A DNA stretch of 55,446 nt from Acidobacteriaceae bacterium (GCA_003151435.1 PLXP01000185.1:25224-80669); one strand, 5' to 3'; numbered from the stretch's first letter, positions 36,912-45,964 are shown. The notes: generated by a model from the letters alone, not told the origin. A program made the numbers and translations.

Positions 36912-38198
36912 ATGAAAATCACAGTTGTCGGCTTGGGCTACGTTGGTACCGTGTCTCTTGCTTGCCTCGGCTCCCGCGGACATAGCGTGTGGGGCGTGGA
37001 CATCAACCAGGAAAAGGTGAACAGTCTGAATCGCGGACTGGCTCCCATCATCGAGCCCCGGCTGCAAGAGACACTTACAGCCGCGATGGCCAAGGGTGAG
37101 ATCAGGGTCGGTACCGACATCGTGGAAGCACTGGGCGAATCGGAGATATGCTTTGTTTCAGTTGCCACGCCGAGCCAGAAAAATGGTCATATCGATTCCC
37201 GTCATCTTCTTCAAGCCTGCCAGCAGATTGCAGCCGCGCTGAATTCATCCCGGAAGAAACAGATTGTGGCTATCCGCAGCAGCGTTCTGCCGACGGTGCT
37301 GGCAGATGTGCTTGTCCTGTTTGAGCGTGAGGCTCCAGGGCTGGTCGACCTCTGCGTCAACCCGGAATTCCTGCGCGAAGGCTCCGCGATTGCGGATTTC
37401 GAAGATCCGCCGTTCACGATCATCGGCACCGACAGTCCTGTTGCCGAGGCCGCACTGCGCCGGCTCTATTCCGATCTGAGCGCGCCAGTTCACGTGCTGC
37501 CGGCACGCGAAGCCACGCTTGTGAAGTATGCCAGCAATGCATTCCACGCCATGAAGGTCACGTTCGCCAATGAAATCGGCAAGGTGTGCCAGCACATGGG
37601 CATCAGCGGAGAAGCGGTGATGGAGGTCTTCTGCAAGGATACGAAGCTGAATATCTCCCCAAGCTATCTGCGACCCGGCTTCGCATTCGGAGGCTCGTGC
37701 CTGCCCAAAGATGTGCGCGCCATTCAGTATGCGGCACGGCTGTGCGACACCGATCTTCCGCTGATGCGCGGTGTGCTTGAGAGCAACACGCTGGTCATCA
37801 AGGAAGTGGTGCAAACCGTGCTCGAGTCAGGCGTCCGCCGCGTGGCGCTGCTGGGGCTGAGCTTTAAAAAGCACACGGACGATTTGCGCGAAAGCCCGTT
37901 TGTCGAAGCTGCCGAACAACTGATCGGCAAAGGGATCGACTTGTGCATCTACGACCCCAATGTGTCGATCGCACGACTGACCGGCGCCAACAAGGAGTAC
38001 ATCAACCGCACCATTCCGCACCTGGCGCGGCTGCTTGTCGCATCCATGGACGAAGCCGTGGCTTCGGCCGACCTGGTGATTGTCGGCCATAACTACCCTG
38101 GCATCGAGGCGGTGCGCGCGAACGATGCCGCATACCACCTGCTGGACCTCACAGGACAGATCCAGTTTGTCGCACGCGCGGCGGCAGTTACCGCGTAG
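36912..38198 (+). CDS. GDP-mannose 6-dehydrogenase-like (AlgD-type) nucleotide-sugar dehydrogenase
   Basis: 428 aa. NAD-dependent four-electron oxidation of a nucleotide sugar to its uronic acid. N-terminal Rossmann motif MKITVVGLGYVGTVSLACLG, middle block VNPEFLREGSAIADF and catalytic cysteine segment LRPGFAFGGSCLPKDVRA. The last wording is AlgD-like, favouring GDP-mannose over UDP-glucose, though this is not certain. The C-terminal domain (GLSFKKHTDDLRESP) is complete. AGGAGGACAAGAAC precedes the ATG. It would supply a mannuronic-type acidic precursor for the EPS made by the neighbouring cluster. Confidence 0.9.
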   Translation: MKITVVGLGYVGTVSLACLGSRGHSVWGVDINQEKVNSLNRGLAPIIEPRLQETLTAAMAKGEIRVGTDIVEALGESEICFVSVATPSQKNGHIDSRHLLQACQQIAAALNSSRKKQIVAIRSSVLPTVLADVLVLFEREAPGLVDLCVNPEFLREGSAIADFEDPPFTIIGTDSPVAEAALRRLYSDLSAPVHVLPAREATLVKYASNAFHAMKVTFANEIGKVCQHMGISGEAVMEVFCKDTKLNISPSYLRPGFAFGGSCLPKDVRAIQYAARLCDTDLPLMRGVLESNTLVIKEVVQTVLESGVRRVALLGLSFKKHTDDLRESPFVEAAEQLIGKGIDLCIYDPNVSIARLTGANKEYINRTIPHLARLLVASMDEAVASADLVIVGHNYPGIEAVRANDAAYHLLDLTGQIQFVARAAAVTA

Positions 38199-38208
38199 GT
38201 GTGGCGGC

Positions 38209-38338
38209 TAGGTCTCCGACCGCGTGAATTCGTGCCTTGCCATGGAGTGCTGTGGCATCCCACCCTAGGCGCAAAAACAAAGACGCGCCGAGGGTGGGGC
38301 ACCCAGCATTGGTACAACATCAAGCGGTCAGAGACCTA
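38209..38338. repeat. TA-flanked MITE-like element with internal palindromes
   Basis: Inverted arms GCTAGGTCTCCGACCGC (38207-38223) and GCGGTCAGAGACCTAGC (38324-38340) match at 16 of 17 positions. Both contain TA, at 38209-38210 and 38337-38338, so the element can be read as about 126 bp flanked by a TA duplication. Inside, GGCATCCCACCCT and AGGGTGGGGCACCC form another hairpin. No coding capacity. It begins 11 bp after the dehydrogenase stop, so it may also act as a transcript end. Confidence 0.7.
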
Positions 38339-38425
38339 GCAGTTGTTGGAGTTCGTGTCACCTGAACAAGTCAGCAGCCACAGAGGTAATTCGAGAGATT
38401 GAAGAACATTGCCTCAGGGGCTAAA

Positions 38426-38564
38426 CAGGCTGCGGAAAAAGGCTAGACTTCAAGCAAAAATCCCGAGACGCATCCCTCAGGGCCTAAAGGCCTCGTTGAT
38501 TTTGCGCATTTGCGGCACGGCTGAAGCCGTGCCCTTTCAAAGCCATCAGCTTTTCCGCAGCCTG
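38426..38564. repeat. Palindromic repeat element, 139 bp, with 14-bp perfect inverted ends
   Basis: CAGGCTGCGGAAAA at 38426-38439 is the exact inverse of TTTTCCGCAGCCTG at 38551-38564. Interior hairpins include GGCCTAAAGGCC and GGCACGGCTGAAGCCGTGCC. No open frame. A second such element in the same gap, but with unrelated ends. Confidence 0.7.
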
Positions 38565-38690
38565 TAAAGCCGCGCTCTTGCAAAACGGGCTCACTTCCTG
38601 AATCAGCGCGATCACTCACCTTTGCGATCGTTGACATTCCGCATATCTCTCAACGCCCGATGTGAACCCCGATGGAACGGGTGAAAACTC

Positions 38691-39470
38691 ATGTTTGACA
38701 TTCATTACCACCTGCTTTTCGGCCTCGACGACGGCCCTAAAACCATTGAAGACTCGTTGAAACTTGCCGAGGCTTCGATCGCCGAGGGAGTTACACACAT
38801 TGTCTGCACTCCTCACGCCAACGAAAGATTCCCGTTTCAGCCGGAACGGAATCGCGAGAAGCTGGCGCTGCTGAACGAGCAGCTGGGAGGTCGAGTTACG
38901 CTGGGCCTTGGATGCGACTTTCATCTCTCCCATGAAAACATCGAGGAACTTAAGAGTAACCGCACCAAATACACCATCAATGGCACGAAGTATCTGCTCG
39001 CCGAGTTATCCGACTTCGGGGTGCCTCACTCGCTGTCGAAGACCCTGGATCACCTGACCAGGATGGGGATTGTGCCGATCATTACCCACCCGGAGCGCAA
39101 CCCCACCCTGGTTGCCGACCCGAGCCGCATTGCGGAATGGATCGGATTCGGGTGCCTGATCCAGATTACGGCAGGGTCGCTGCTGGGCCGGTTCGGAAAG
39201 CGGGCCGAGTCGATGTCGCACCACCTGCTTAGGCACGGGTGGGTGCATTTCGTCGCCAGCGACGCGCACAGCATCGACGGCCGCCCTCCGTCCATGGCGC
39301 CAGCTCATGACGTGTTGAAACGTCGCTACGGGCGGGAGACTGCGGACCGCCTTTCCCTGCACAATCCACGCGCGGCGTTTCTGGGCGAAGCATTGCCGGA
39401 CGCGGCCAGCAACTCGCATGGCGGGAAGTCTCGCAAGGCCGGCTTGTTGGATTGGGTATTGCGGCGGTAG
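38691..39470 (+). CDS. CpsB/YwqE-type (PHP-fold) protein-tyrosine phosphatase
   Basis: 259 aa. Metal-dependent phosphatase that removes phosphate from the C-terminal tyrosines of BY-kinases. PHP metal ligands are visible in DIHYHLLFGLDDGP (Asp3, His5, His7), CTPHAN, IITHPERNPTLV and VASDAH. The usual DIHSHILPG reads DIHYHLLFG here, a change next to the ligands. The enzyme's substrate would be the kinase at 26443, 10 kb away on the other strand. Weak ribosome binding site; start at ATG 38691 gives the full metal site. The C-terminal 30 residues are basic and look disordered. Confidence 0.9.
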   Translation: MFDIHYHLLFGLDDGPKTIEDSLKLAEASIAEGVTHIVCTPHANERFPFQPERNREKLALLNEQLGGRVTLGLGCDFHLSHENIEELKSNRTKYTINGTKYLLAELSDFGVPHSLSKTLDHLTRMGIVPIITHPERNPTLVADPSRIAEWIGFGCLIQITAGSLLGRFGKRAESMSHHLLRHGWVHFVASDAHSIDGRPPSMAPAHDVLKRRYGRETADRLSLHNPRAAFLGEALPDAASNSHGGKSRKAGLLDWVLRR

Positions 39471-39963
39471 AGCCGGCGTCGAGGGCTGTTGATTGCGGCT
39501 CATCATGATGCTCGCCAGGGCAACATTCGAGGCAGCCCCAGCTTTGAGCATTTGTCGCCCGGCAGGGATACGAAGGGGCTGAAAATCCGCTTCGAAAGTC
39601 ACCGAAATCGCGGCTTGCGGGCGTTTTTCGATGCATTTCGAAAGAGTTCCGAGGGCCCTATTGTGATGGCAGGGTTGAAGCGTGGAGGGGTGCGTTTGCG
39701 TGCCGAACCGCAGGTCGCTTTCAGCTACGCTCTCAGGGCAGGCTTTCGACTCGTCCACGCTCAGAATGACAGGGTGAAAAGCAACCGCAGATCCTTCGAC
39801 TCGCTTCGCTCGCAAGGATGCCAGAGTTGTGGGGGAACGAAGTGGGCTCTGGGTTTATCATCGGAAAGGATGCGGGCTGGGGTTGGCTGCATTGTTGTAC
39901 GAGCCTGTGCGCGGCGGCCTAGGGGTGGCCGGGCGGGGGCTATTCTGCAGGAACGGAAGACCC
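39471..39963. other. Intergenic with a short dispersed-repeat-like palindrome
   Basis: 493 bp without a supported gene. Near 39791-39820 TCCTTCGACTCGCTTCGCTCGCAAGGA is a loose palindrome of the type scattered in many acidobacterial intergenic regions. The purA start lies at the end; GGAAG occurs 7 nt before its ATG. Confidence 0.4.
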
Positions 39964-41280
39964 ATGCGAGCAAAGACAGCGGTTGTGCTGGGCGCCCAGT
40001 GGGGCGACGAAGGCAAAGGGAAGATTGTGGACGTGCTGAGCGAGCGGTTCAGCGCGGTGGCACGCTACGCCGGCGGACATAACGCCGGGCACACGGTCAT
40101 CATTGGCGGACAGAGGTTTGTGCTGCAACTGATTCCATGCGGGGTTCTTCGGCCGGGGTGCAAGGGCGTGATCGGGAATGGCGTGGTGCTGGATCCGATT
40201 GCATTTTTGAAGGAAGTGGCCAAGCTGCGCGACCTGGGCGTGGACGTGGATGGGCAGCTGAAGGTGTCGAACCGCGCGCAGGTGATTTTGCCCTACCACC
40301 GCATGATTGAGCTGGCGGCGGAGAGCGCGCCGGGGCGGAAGAAGATTGGGACCACGAGCCGCGGCATTGGGCCGGCCTACGAAGACAAGATGGCGCGCAG
40401 CGGACTGCGCGTGGTGGACCTGCTGCATCCGGAGTTGCTGAAGACGCACATCGAGGCGGCCTGCGCGGAGAAGAATGCGATTGCGCACGCGCTGTTTGGA
40501 ACCGATCCGCTGGATCCGGCGAAGATGTTTGACGAGTATGCGGCGGCGGCGGAGCAGGTGAGGCCGTTTGTGGCCGACACGGGCCGGATATTGAACGGGA
40601 TTCTGCGCGACGGCGGGAGCGTGATGTTTGAGGGCGCGCAGGGGACGATGCTGGACATCGACCACGGCACGTATCCTTATGTGACCTCGTCATCGGCGAC
40701 GGCGGGCGGGGCGGCGACGGGGACCGGGGTGGGTCCGACGGCGATCGGCACGGTGATTTCAGTGACCAAGGCCTATGTGACGCGGGTGGGCGGCGGGCCG
40801 TTCCCAACCGAGATTCAAGACGCGATGGGCGACCACATCAGGACGCGCGGAAACGAATATGGCGCTGTGACCGGTCGGCCGCGGCGCTGCGGATGGCTGG
40901 ATATTCCGCTGCTGCGCTACTCCAACCAGGTAAACGGGGCGGAGTGGCTGGTGATTACCAAGATGGACGTGATGGACGAACTGGCCGAGATTCCGGTGTG
41001 CGTGGGGTATGAGATCGACGGCAAGGTCACGGACGAGATTCCGGCGGATGTGCAGGGGCTGGAGGCCGTGAAGCCGCGCTATACGACGCTGAAGGGGTGG
41101 CGTCAGTCGACCGAGGGGATTACGGAGTTTGAGAAGCTTCCGGCCGCGGCGCAGGAGTATCTTCGCTTTCAGGAGCGGGAGAGCGGAGCGCGAATCGGCA
41201 TGGTGTCAACGGGTCCGGACCGGGACCAGACGATGGTGCTGCCGGAGTTTGCGGCGGTCCTGAAGGAAATTCACGCGTAA
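39964..41280 (+). CDS. purA: Adenylosuccinate synthetase
   Basis: 438 aa cytoplasmic enzyme that makes adenylosuccinate from IMP, aspartate and GTP in AMP synthesis. GTP-binding loop LGAQWGDEGKGK at residues 9-20, then YAGGHNAGHTVIIGG, GTTSRGIGPAYEDK and FEGAQGTMLDIDHGTYPYVT; the C-terminal region with GWRQSTEGITEFEKLP is complete. ATG 39964 gives the standard head (MRAKTAVVLG); the open frame upstream is not protein-like. Likely monocistronic or read with the ABM gene 51 bp downstream. Confidence 0.97.
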   Translation: MRAKTAVVLGAQWGDEGKGKIVDVLSERFSAVARYAGGHNAGHTVIIGGQRFVLQLIPCGVLRPGCKGVIGNGVVLDPIAFLKEVAKLRDLGVDVDGQLKVSNRAQVILPYHRMIELAAESAPGRKKIGTTSRGIGPAYEDKMARSGLRVVDLLHPELLKTHIEAACAEKNAIAHALFGTDPLDPAKMFDEYAAAAEQVRPFVADTGRILNGILRDGGSVMFEGAQGTMLDIDHGTYPYVTSSSATAGGAATGTGVGPTAIGTVISVTKAYVTRVGGGPFPTEIQDAMGDHIRTRGNEYGAVTGRPRRCGWLDIPLLRYSNQVNGAEWLVITKMDVMDELAEIPVCVGYEIDGKVTDEIPADVQGLEAVKPRYTTLKGWRQSTEGITEFEKLPAAAQEYLRFQERESGARIGMVSTGPDRDQTMVLPEFAAVLKEIHA

Positions 41281-41331
41281 ACTGAAAGGCGTCCTCTTCA
41301 ATTTGGGGCTCCGGAAGGGAACTCTCGACCG

Positions 41332-41619
41332 ATGATCACTTTTATGGTCCGAATGACGTTTGCGCAGGAGGATCGCGCCGACGTGGCCGAGACGCTTCGC
41401 GCGCTGGCCGTGGCCTCGCGCGAGGAACCGGGGTGCGCGAACTACATTCCGCATTACGTGGAAGGCAATCCGGATACGGTGCTGATCTACGAGCAGTACC
41501 GGGACAAGGAAGCGGCGGAGGCTCACCGCAATTCTCCGCATTTTAAAAAGCACGCAGTGGGCGGGCTCTACCAGAAGATGCGGGAGCGGGCTCGCGAGGA
41601 CCTAGTGGCTCTCGTTTAG
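41332..41619 (+). CDS. ABM-domain protein (putative YgiN-like monooxygenase)
   Basis: 95 aa. Antibiotic-biosynthesis-monooxygenase fold: strand MITFMVRMTF, helix ETLRALAVASREEPGCANYI, strand DTVLIYEQYRDKEAAEAH and HFKKHAVGGLYQKM. Small dimeric enzymes of this group oxidise quinol-like compounds without cofactor, or have unknown roles. Start ATG 41332. It follows purA by 51 bp. The physiological substrate cannot be inferred. Confidence 0.85.
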   Translation: MITFMVRMTFAQEDRADVAETLRALAVASREEPGCANYIPHYVEGNPDTVLIYEQYRDKEAAEAHRNSPHFKKHAVGGLYQKMRERAREDLVALV

Positions 41620-41759
41620 GCTTGCGGGGCGTCAAACCGGGCAGACCGGATGGTGCGGCGAACGGCAGCGGCGTGGGGCTTCTCAGCAGGCGGAATGAGC
41701 CTTGTGACGAGGAGGATTGACCACAGCACCGCTTCGGGGCTACCATCCGTTACGCGATT

Positions 41760-42269
41760 ATGCTGGGACATCGAAACGAATTCTTCCTGCGATGGATTTC
41801 TACGACGGCGCTGTGCCTGACGCTTGCCACGACGGCAAGCGCGGCGCAGCAGACACCGGGAATGCCGCGCGCACAGCGGCACGAGAGCCGGCATGAGATT
41901 GACCAGCTTGAGCTAACGTGGCGCGACGCGATACTGCACCGGAATGCCGCCGTGATGGAAAGCCTGCTGGCGGACGACTATATCTCCATTACGGCCAATG
42001 GAACGCTGCAATCGAAGGATCAGACGCTGGCGAATCTTCGCAGCGGAGTGGTGCGTTTTGCGTCCATCGATTTTTCAGACCGCAAGGTGCGGTTCTACGG
42101 ACAGACCGCGCTGGTAACCTCCCGCGCCGAGGTGAGTGGCAGCACCCCCGAGGGCGACATCTCGGGCAGCTTCCGCTATACGCGGGTTTATGTGCGGGAC
42201 GAGAGCGGGCATTGGAAGATCGTGAGTTTTGAGGTGAGCCGGATTCGCGACGTGGGCGACCACAAATAG
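41760..42269 (+). CDS. Exported DUF4440/SnoaL-like (NTF2 fold) protein
   Basis: 169 aa. Signal peptide about 1-28 (WISTTALCLTLATTASAAQ). The rest is an NTF2-like cone fold: LELTWRDAILHRNAAVMESL, LADDYISITANGTLQSKDQT and a closing strand GHWKIVSFEVSRI. The DUF4440 family is widespread in Acidobacteriota, often exported, with no proven reaction. Stands alone. Confidence 0.85.
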   Translation: MLGHRNEFFLRWISTTALCLTLATTASAAQQTPGMPRAQRHESRHEIDQLELTWRDAILHRNAAVMESLLADDYISITANGTLQSKDQTLANLRSGVVRFASIDFSDRKVRFYGQTALVTSRAEVSGSTPEGDISGSFRYTRVYVRDESGHWKIVSFEVSRIRDVGDHK

Positions 42270-42628
42270 CTGGCGGGCGGTGTTTGCGAGGGCCTGAAGC
42301 GATCGAATCGGGTAACGAGACTGGTGTGACCTGAGTTTCCTCTCAAGGTTCCATCCGTGTCTCGAACATTGGCCGGCGTTTGCTCCATGTCATCTTGCGC
42401 CGGAACGTTGGGGTTCTATACTCCAACTTAAATCAGAGAGGATCGCTCTGATCCAAGTTGTCCCCGAAACTGCATTTGCATTTTGTCGAGGTGGTCGGCC
42501 TCAGCGAAACGCCTTCTGCAGTACGCGGCTTGCTGCGGATTGGTGCACAGAAGCCCAAGACTCATCTGAGGCAGCGGCCGCTTCACCTATTGCCAGGTGA
42601 GGAGTACGCGGGCTTGTCTCCGACCGGA

Positions 42629-42988
42629 ATGGAGTTCACGGTAGTGAATGCCGCTCAGTTACGCAGTCTAAGATCGCTCTCTCTGTTTCTGGTTCTGCCC
42701 GGGTTGCTGGGCCTGATTGTGTCCGCAACCATCTCGGTACACTATCTGGATACATTGCCCAAGCTCCCGCATCCTGAAGAGCTGCGCATGACTGCGCGCA
42801 ATATTCATGGGACGATTGTGTACCAGACCGCGGAAGAGGACCGCCGGCTCACCCTGATGGAAGACAGCTCAGTCGCTGTGTTTTTGGTCGGTCTTGGATT
42901 AGGTCTCGTCTACCTGTGGAAGTGGGGCATTGTGGACGCGCTCGGGGCCGGCGAGGATGACCTGGCGCCAGAGAAAAGCAACTCGTAA
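42629..42988 (+). CDS. Hypothetical membrane protein with two spans
   Basis: 119 aa from ATG 42629. First helix about residues 16-38 (LFLVLPGLLGLIVSATISVH), a roughly 45-residue loop with YQTAEEDRRLTLMED, second helix about 83-100 (VAVFLVGLGLGLVYLWKWGI), acidic tail. The frame is open upstream to a TTG at 42458, but those 57 codons look like non-coding sequence, so the later ATG is preferred. No strong ribosome binding site for either. No family recognised. Confidence 0.65.
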   Translation: MEFTVVNAAQLRSLRSLSLFLVLPGLLGLIVSATISVHYLDTLPKLPHPEELRMTARNIHGTIVYQTAEEDRRLTLMEDSSVAVFLVGLGLGLVYLWKWGIVDALGAGEDDLAPEKSNS

Positions 42989-43039
42989 GGCTGAAGATCA
43001 AGCCCCAATCCTGAACGCACGGTCCACTACAATCAATCG

Positions 43040-43888
43040 ATGCCAGAGCTGCCTGAGGTTGAGACGATCGCCCGGGGTGTGGACGCGCGCGTGCGGGGCG
43101 ACCGTATCGTGGAGGCGTGGTTTGGGTCTCACCGCGAGCCTTTCAAGACGCCGCCCGCCCGGCAGGCCAGCGGCCTGGAGGGTCGAGTGATCCTGGGCGT
43201 CCACCGGACCGGAAAGCACATTGTCTGCGAACTTGGGCCGGTGCAAGGCGGGTCGTCGGGAAAGGTGGCGGGACAACCGTCTGGACAATGGATTGTGCAT
43301 TTGGGCATGACGGGCCGGCTGCTGGTTACCACTCCGGATGCAGCGCTGGCTCCGCACACCCATGCGCGGTTAAGGATGGCCAGTGGGCGGGAGCTGCGTT
43401 TTGTGGACCCGCGCCGTTTTGGGCGGCTGGAGTTTCGGAACCTGGCCGCGGAGGAAGGCTTTGCGGGGCCGGGAGCCGAGCCGCTGACGATCGGCGCCGC
43501 GGAGTTTGCTTTGCTGTTCCGCGGCAGGCGTCTCGCGATCAAGGCGGCGCTGCTGAACCAGAGCCTGCTGGCGGGCGTGGGGAACATCTATGCGGACGAA
43601 AGCCTGTTTCGCGCAGGTATCCGGCCTCGCAAAGCGGCGGGACGGCTGACGAAGGCCGAGCTTGAACGGCTGCGGATGGGCCTGCGAGAGGTGCTTGAAC
43701 ACGCCATCCGGCTGGGCGGTTCGTCGGTGTCCGATTATGTGGACGCGGAGGGGGTGCGGGGCTTCTTCCAGTTGGAACACTGTGTCTACCAGCGAACCGG
43801 CCAGCCTTGCCGGCATTGCGGAGCCGGGATACGGCGGATTGTGGTGGGAGGGCGCAGCACACACTACTGTCCGCAGTGTCAGAGGTAG
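43040..43888 (+). CDS. mutM: Formamidopyrimidine-DNA glycosylase
   Basis: 282 aa base-excision repair enzyme removing 8-oxoguanine and opened purines. The N-terminal catalytic proline and glutamate are in MPELPEVETIARGV (Pro2, Glu3), the beta-turn lysine in HRTGKHIV, and the helix-two-turn-helix in LLNQSLLAGVGNIYADESLF. The C-terminal zinc finger C-x2-C...C-x2-C (CRHCGAG ... YCPQCQR) is complete. Length is normal. 51 bp after the two-span protein gene. Confidence 0.97.
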   Translation: MPELPEVETIARGVDARVRGDRIVEAWFGSHREPFKTPPARQASGLEGRVILGVHRTGKHIVCELGPVQGGSSGKVAGQPSGQWIVHLGMTGRLLVTTPDAALAPHTHARLRMASGRELRFVDPRRFGRLEFRNLAAEEGFAGPGAEPLTIGAAEFALLFRGRRLAIKAALLNQSLLAGVGNIYADESLFRAGIRPRKAAGRLTKAELERLRMGLREVLEHAIRLGGSSVSDYVDAEGVRGFFQLEHCVYQRTGQPCRHCGAGIRRIVVGGRSTHYCPQCQR

Positions 43889-44111
43889 CCGCCAAAGGGG
43901 CTCGTGTCTATGGTTTTTAGGAGTTTAGGTGGTTCGGCTTTCCAGAATACAGATGATTTAACGTTCGCGCGCGTTGCAAGTGATTGAAACGATTAGAAAA
44001 TGAGAACGGCACGTCGATTGCTATAGAGAGGGTGCCAGTGATGTAGAGGCTGCTCGGGAAAGATTCCGGCCAAGCCCAAAGAACACAGACGCCCGGCAAG
44101 AGCCACCGCCA

Positions 44112-44204
44112 ATGAAGCGGCCCTTCAAAAAGGGAAAACCGGCCGGGAAGTCTGGAAAAGCGACGGCGGAGAACCGGTCGCGACTATTTTCGGGAGGCCA
44201 GTGA
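44112..44204 (+). CDS. Possible 30-aa basic peptide
   Basis: ATG 44112 to TGA 44204 encodes a Lys/Arg/Gly-rich peptide starting MKRPFKKGKPAGKSGK. Seventeen bases after its stop lies a strong terminator hairpin, which shows that a transcript ends here. It could be a small nucleic-acid-binding peptide, or the sequence may be a small RNA that happens to contain a frame. No clear ribosome binding site. Confidence 0.35.
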   Translation: MKRPFKKGKPAGKSGKATAENRSRLFSGGQ

Positions 44205-44221
44205 CCTGTAGCAGGAATCGA

Positions 44222-44251
44222 GGCGCCACTCCGATTGGGGTGGCGCCTTTG
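44222..44251 (+). terminator. Strong hairpin terminator
   Basis: GGCGCCACTCC (44222-44232) pairs with GGGGTGGCGCC (44237-44247) with one wobble pair and a 4-nt loop, followed by TTTGAGTTT. It marks the end of a short plus-strand transcript between mutM and 44954. Confidence 0.75.
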
Positions 44252-44953
44252 AGTTTCCGGGGAGCCTTCATCGATCGGGAAACCGGACGATTTTGGTTTT
44301 TGCAGGCAGACGTGCCCAATACGTTACTTGCAACCGCAGCCTTTGCACTGTAGTATCAGATTTGCCGATCCAGTGGCTGACGCGAGCCTCCCGCACCTGG
44401 GCAGAGCTAGCTCGCCGCTGAGCAAGGAAACTTCGCCAAAGAGTTCAGACCGAAATCAGGCTGTGGCGGCGGAATATCCCCGTATGGAAAGGCAATATTA
44501 GAGGGAATTACTGGCGGTGCTCGTCGAATGCAGACCGCTGGTTGAATCCGTTGCGAGATTCTAAATGCAAGGCGGCCGAGGCGTTTTTACCGGGGAAGAG
44601 CGCCGGATGTGAGGCTGGACGGGGTGATCCCTGGAACCTGGGAGTCCTGGCGACAGATGAGCGCCGCAGGATGAGGAAGCCGCAGGGTGGGAACGTGCGG
44701 TGGCCTTGGACAAACACCGCACCTGTCAGAGAACGGCAGAAGTGCTTTTGGCTTGCGAGAGTCATGGTAAATTGCGGACAGTCTTCCGCTTTGCTGCCCA
44801 TTGAGAAGTTCCCTGGAACGATGAACGGCAGGTTGCCGTGTTCTCATTCCCGACTTGGACCGGCGGCAGGTAACTGAAGCTCAGCGCCCTCCACGGAAGC
44901 GACTGATCTAAAAAACCAATGCATCAAACAGTAAAGTGCCAGGAAGTTCACGC

Positions 44954-45892
44954 ATGACGACAGAATCGACGCAGCCCCAGCCAGAGCTGGGGCCGAGCCC
45001 GGCCAACGGCCAGGGCCAGTCGCAGGGGCATCGGCGCCGCCGGCGCCGCCGCAAGAACAAGTCCACCCTCCCCGGAGCTCCGCAGGCCCAGCAGGGGCAG
45101 CAGGCGCAACCAGCGCCGACGCAACCGCAGCCTCCGCAAGCCCAGGCACCTCCAGCGCCCAGGCCCCAGTCCCAGCCTCGACCGCATCAGGATCGGAATC
45201 AGGACCGCAGCCAGGGTCGGAAGAAGAAGAAATTCTTCCAAAAGGGTTCAGTTCCAGCCGCGCAGCCGGGCAACAGCATCTCCGGTCCGCCGCAGGGCAA
45301 GCGCAAGGGCGGCAAGCAGCGCGGCCCGCGGGAGTTTGTCGGTCCGATGGACCACAGCTACCGCACAGTGGACGGCAACGTGGCGGACGGTCCGGCTTCT
45401 ACCATCCAGATTATGAACAACGGCCACAGCAGCTACAATCCCGACATCTTTCATGTCACCCCTGTGATTCCCATGCGCGAGGGCGCGCCCACACGCATCT
45501 TCTGCTTCATTGAAGACCTGTTTTTCCTGGCCAAGATCCAGGAGACGGCCCGCAAGCTGGGCGTGAAGGTGGAGTTTGTGAAGGGCGACAAGGAGGCCGT
45601 GGCCCGTCTGACCGGCGCGCCCGAGGCTGAGCGGCCCAAGCTGCTGGTGTTTGACCTGAACAACGCCAACGCCAAGCCCATGACGCTGATTCCCAAATTC
45701 AAGACGAAGTTCAAGAAAGCGACGTCGATCATCGGCTTCCTGTCGCACTTGCAGGGGGATTTGAAGATGAAGGCGGTAGAGGCAGGCTGTGACACGGTCA
45801 TGCCGCGGTCCGCTTTTTCGCAGAGTCTGCCCAACCTGCTGCGGCGCTACGGCATGGAAGAGGAAGAAGAGTACATTCCGCAGCCGGTGTAA
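44954..45892 (+). CDS. Receiver-like protein with a basic, proline/glutamine-rich disordered N-terminus
   Basis: 312 aa from ATG 44954. Residues 1-125 are low complexity: Gln/Pro-rich with two basic patches (HRRRRRRRKNK and GRKKKKFF). Residues about 185-305 form a response-regulator-like fold: RIFCFIEDLFFLAKIQETAR, KLLVFDLNNANAKPMTLIPK, ATSIIGFLSHLQGDLKMKAV and AGCDTVMPRSAFSQSLPNLL. An Asp follows strand 3 (VFDLNN), but the surrounding acidic pocket is not the usual DD pair. No output domain. Basic tracts suggest nucleic-acid contact. Ends at a 20-bp terminator stem shared with the next gene. Confidence 0.7.
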   Translation: MTTESTQPQPELGPSPANGQGQSQGHRRRRRRRKNKSTLPGAPQAQQGQQAQPAPTQPQPPQAQAPPAPRPQSQPRPHQDRNQDRSQGRKKKKFFQKGSVPAAQPGNSISGPPQGKRKGGKQRGPREFVGPMDHSYRTVDGNVADGPASTIQIMNNGHSSYNPDIFHVTPVIPMREGAPTRIFCFIEDLFFLAKIQETARKLGVKVEFVKGDKEAVARLTGAPEAERPKLLVFDLNNANAKPMTLIPKFKTKFKKATSIIGFLSHLQGDLKMKAVEAGCDTVMPRSAFSQSLPNLLRRYGMEEEEEYIPQPV

Positions 45893-45964
45893 GGTGCGGG
45901 CATCCAGCTTCCAGTGAGCTCGGCGGGTGTGCTGCCAGTCCCGGACGTGCCGCACGAATCAGTG

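Larger units (their letters stand above)
43889..44953. other. 1.07-kb intergenic region with one small basic frame and a terminator
   Basis: Apart from the 30-codon frame at 44112 and the hairpin at 44222 no gene is supported. Competing short frames on both strands at 44508-44877 look random. The region could hide an unannotated small RNA ending at the 44222 hairpin. Confidence 0.4.
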
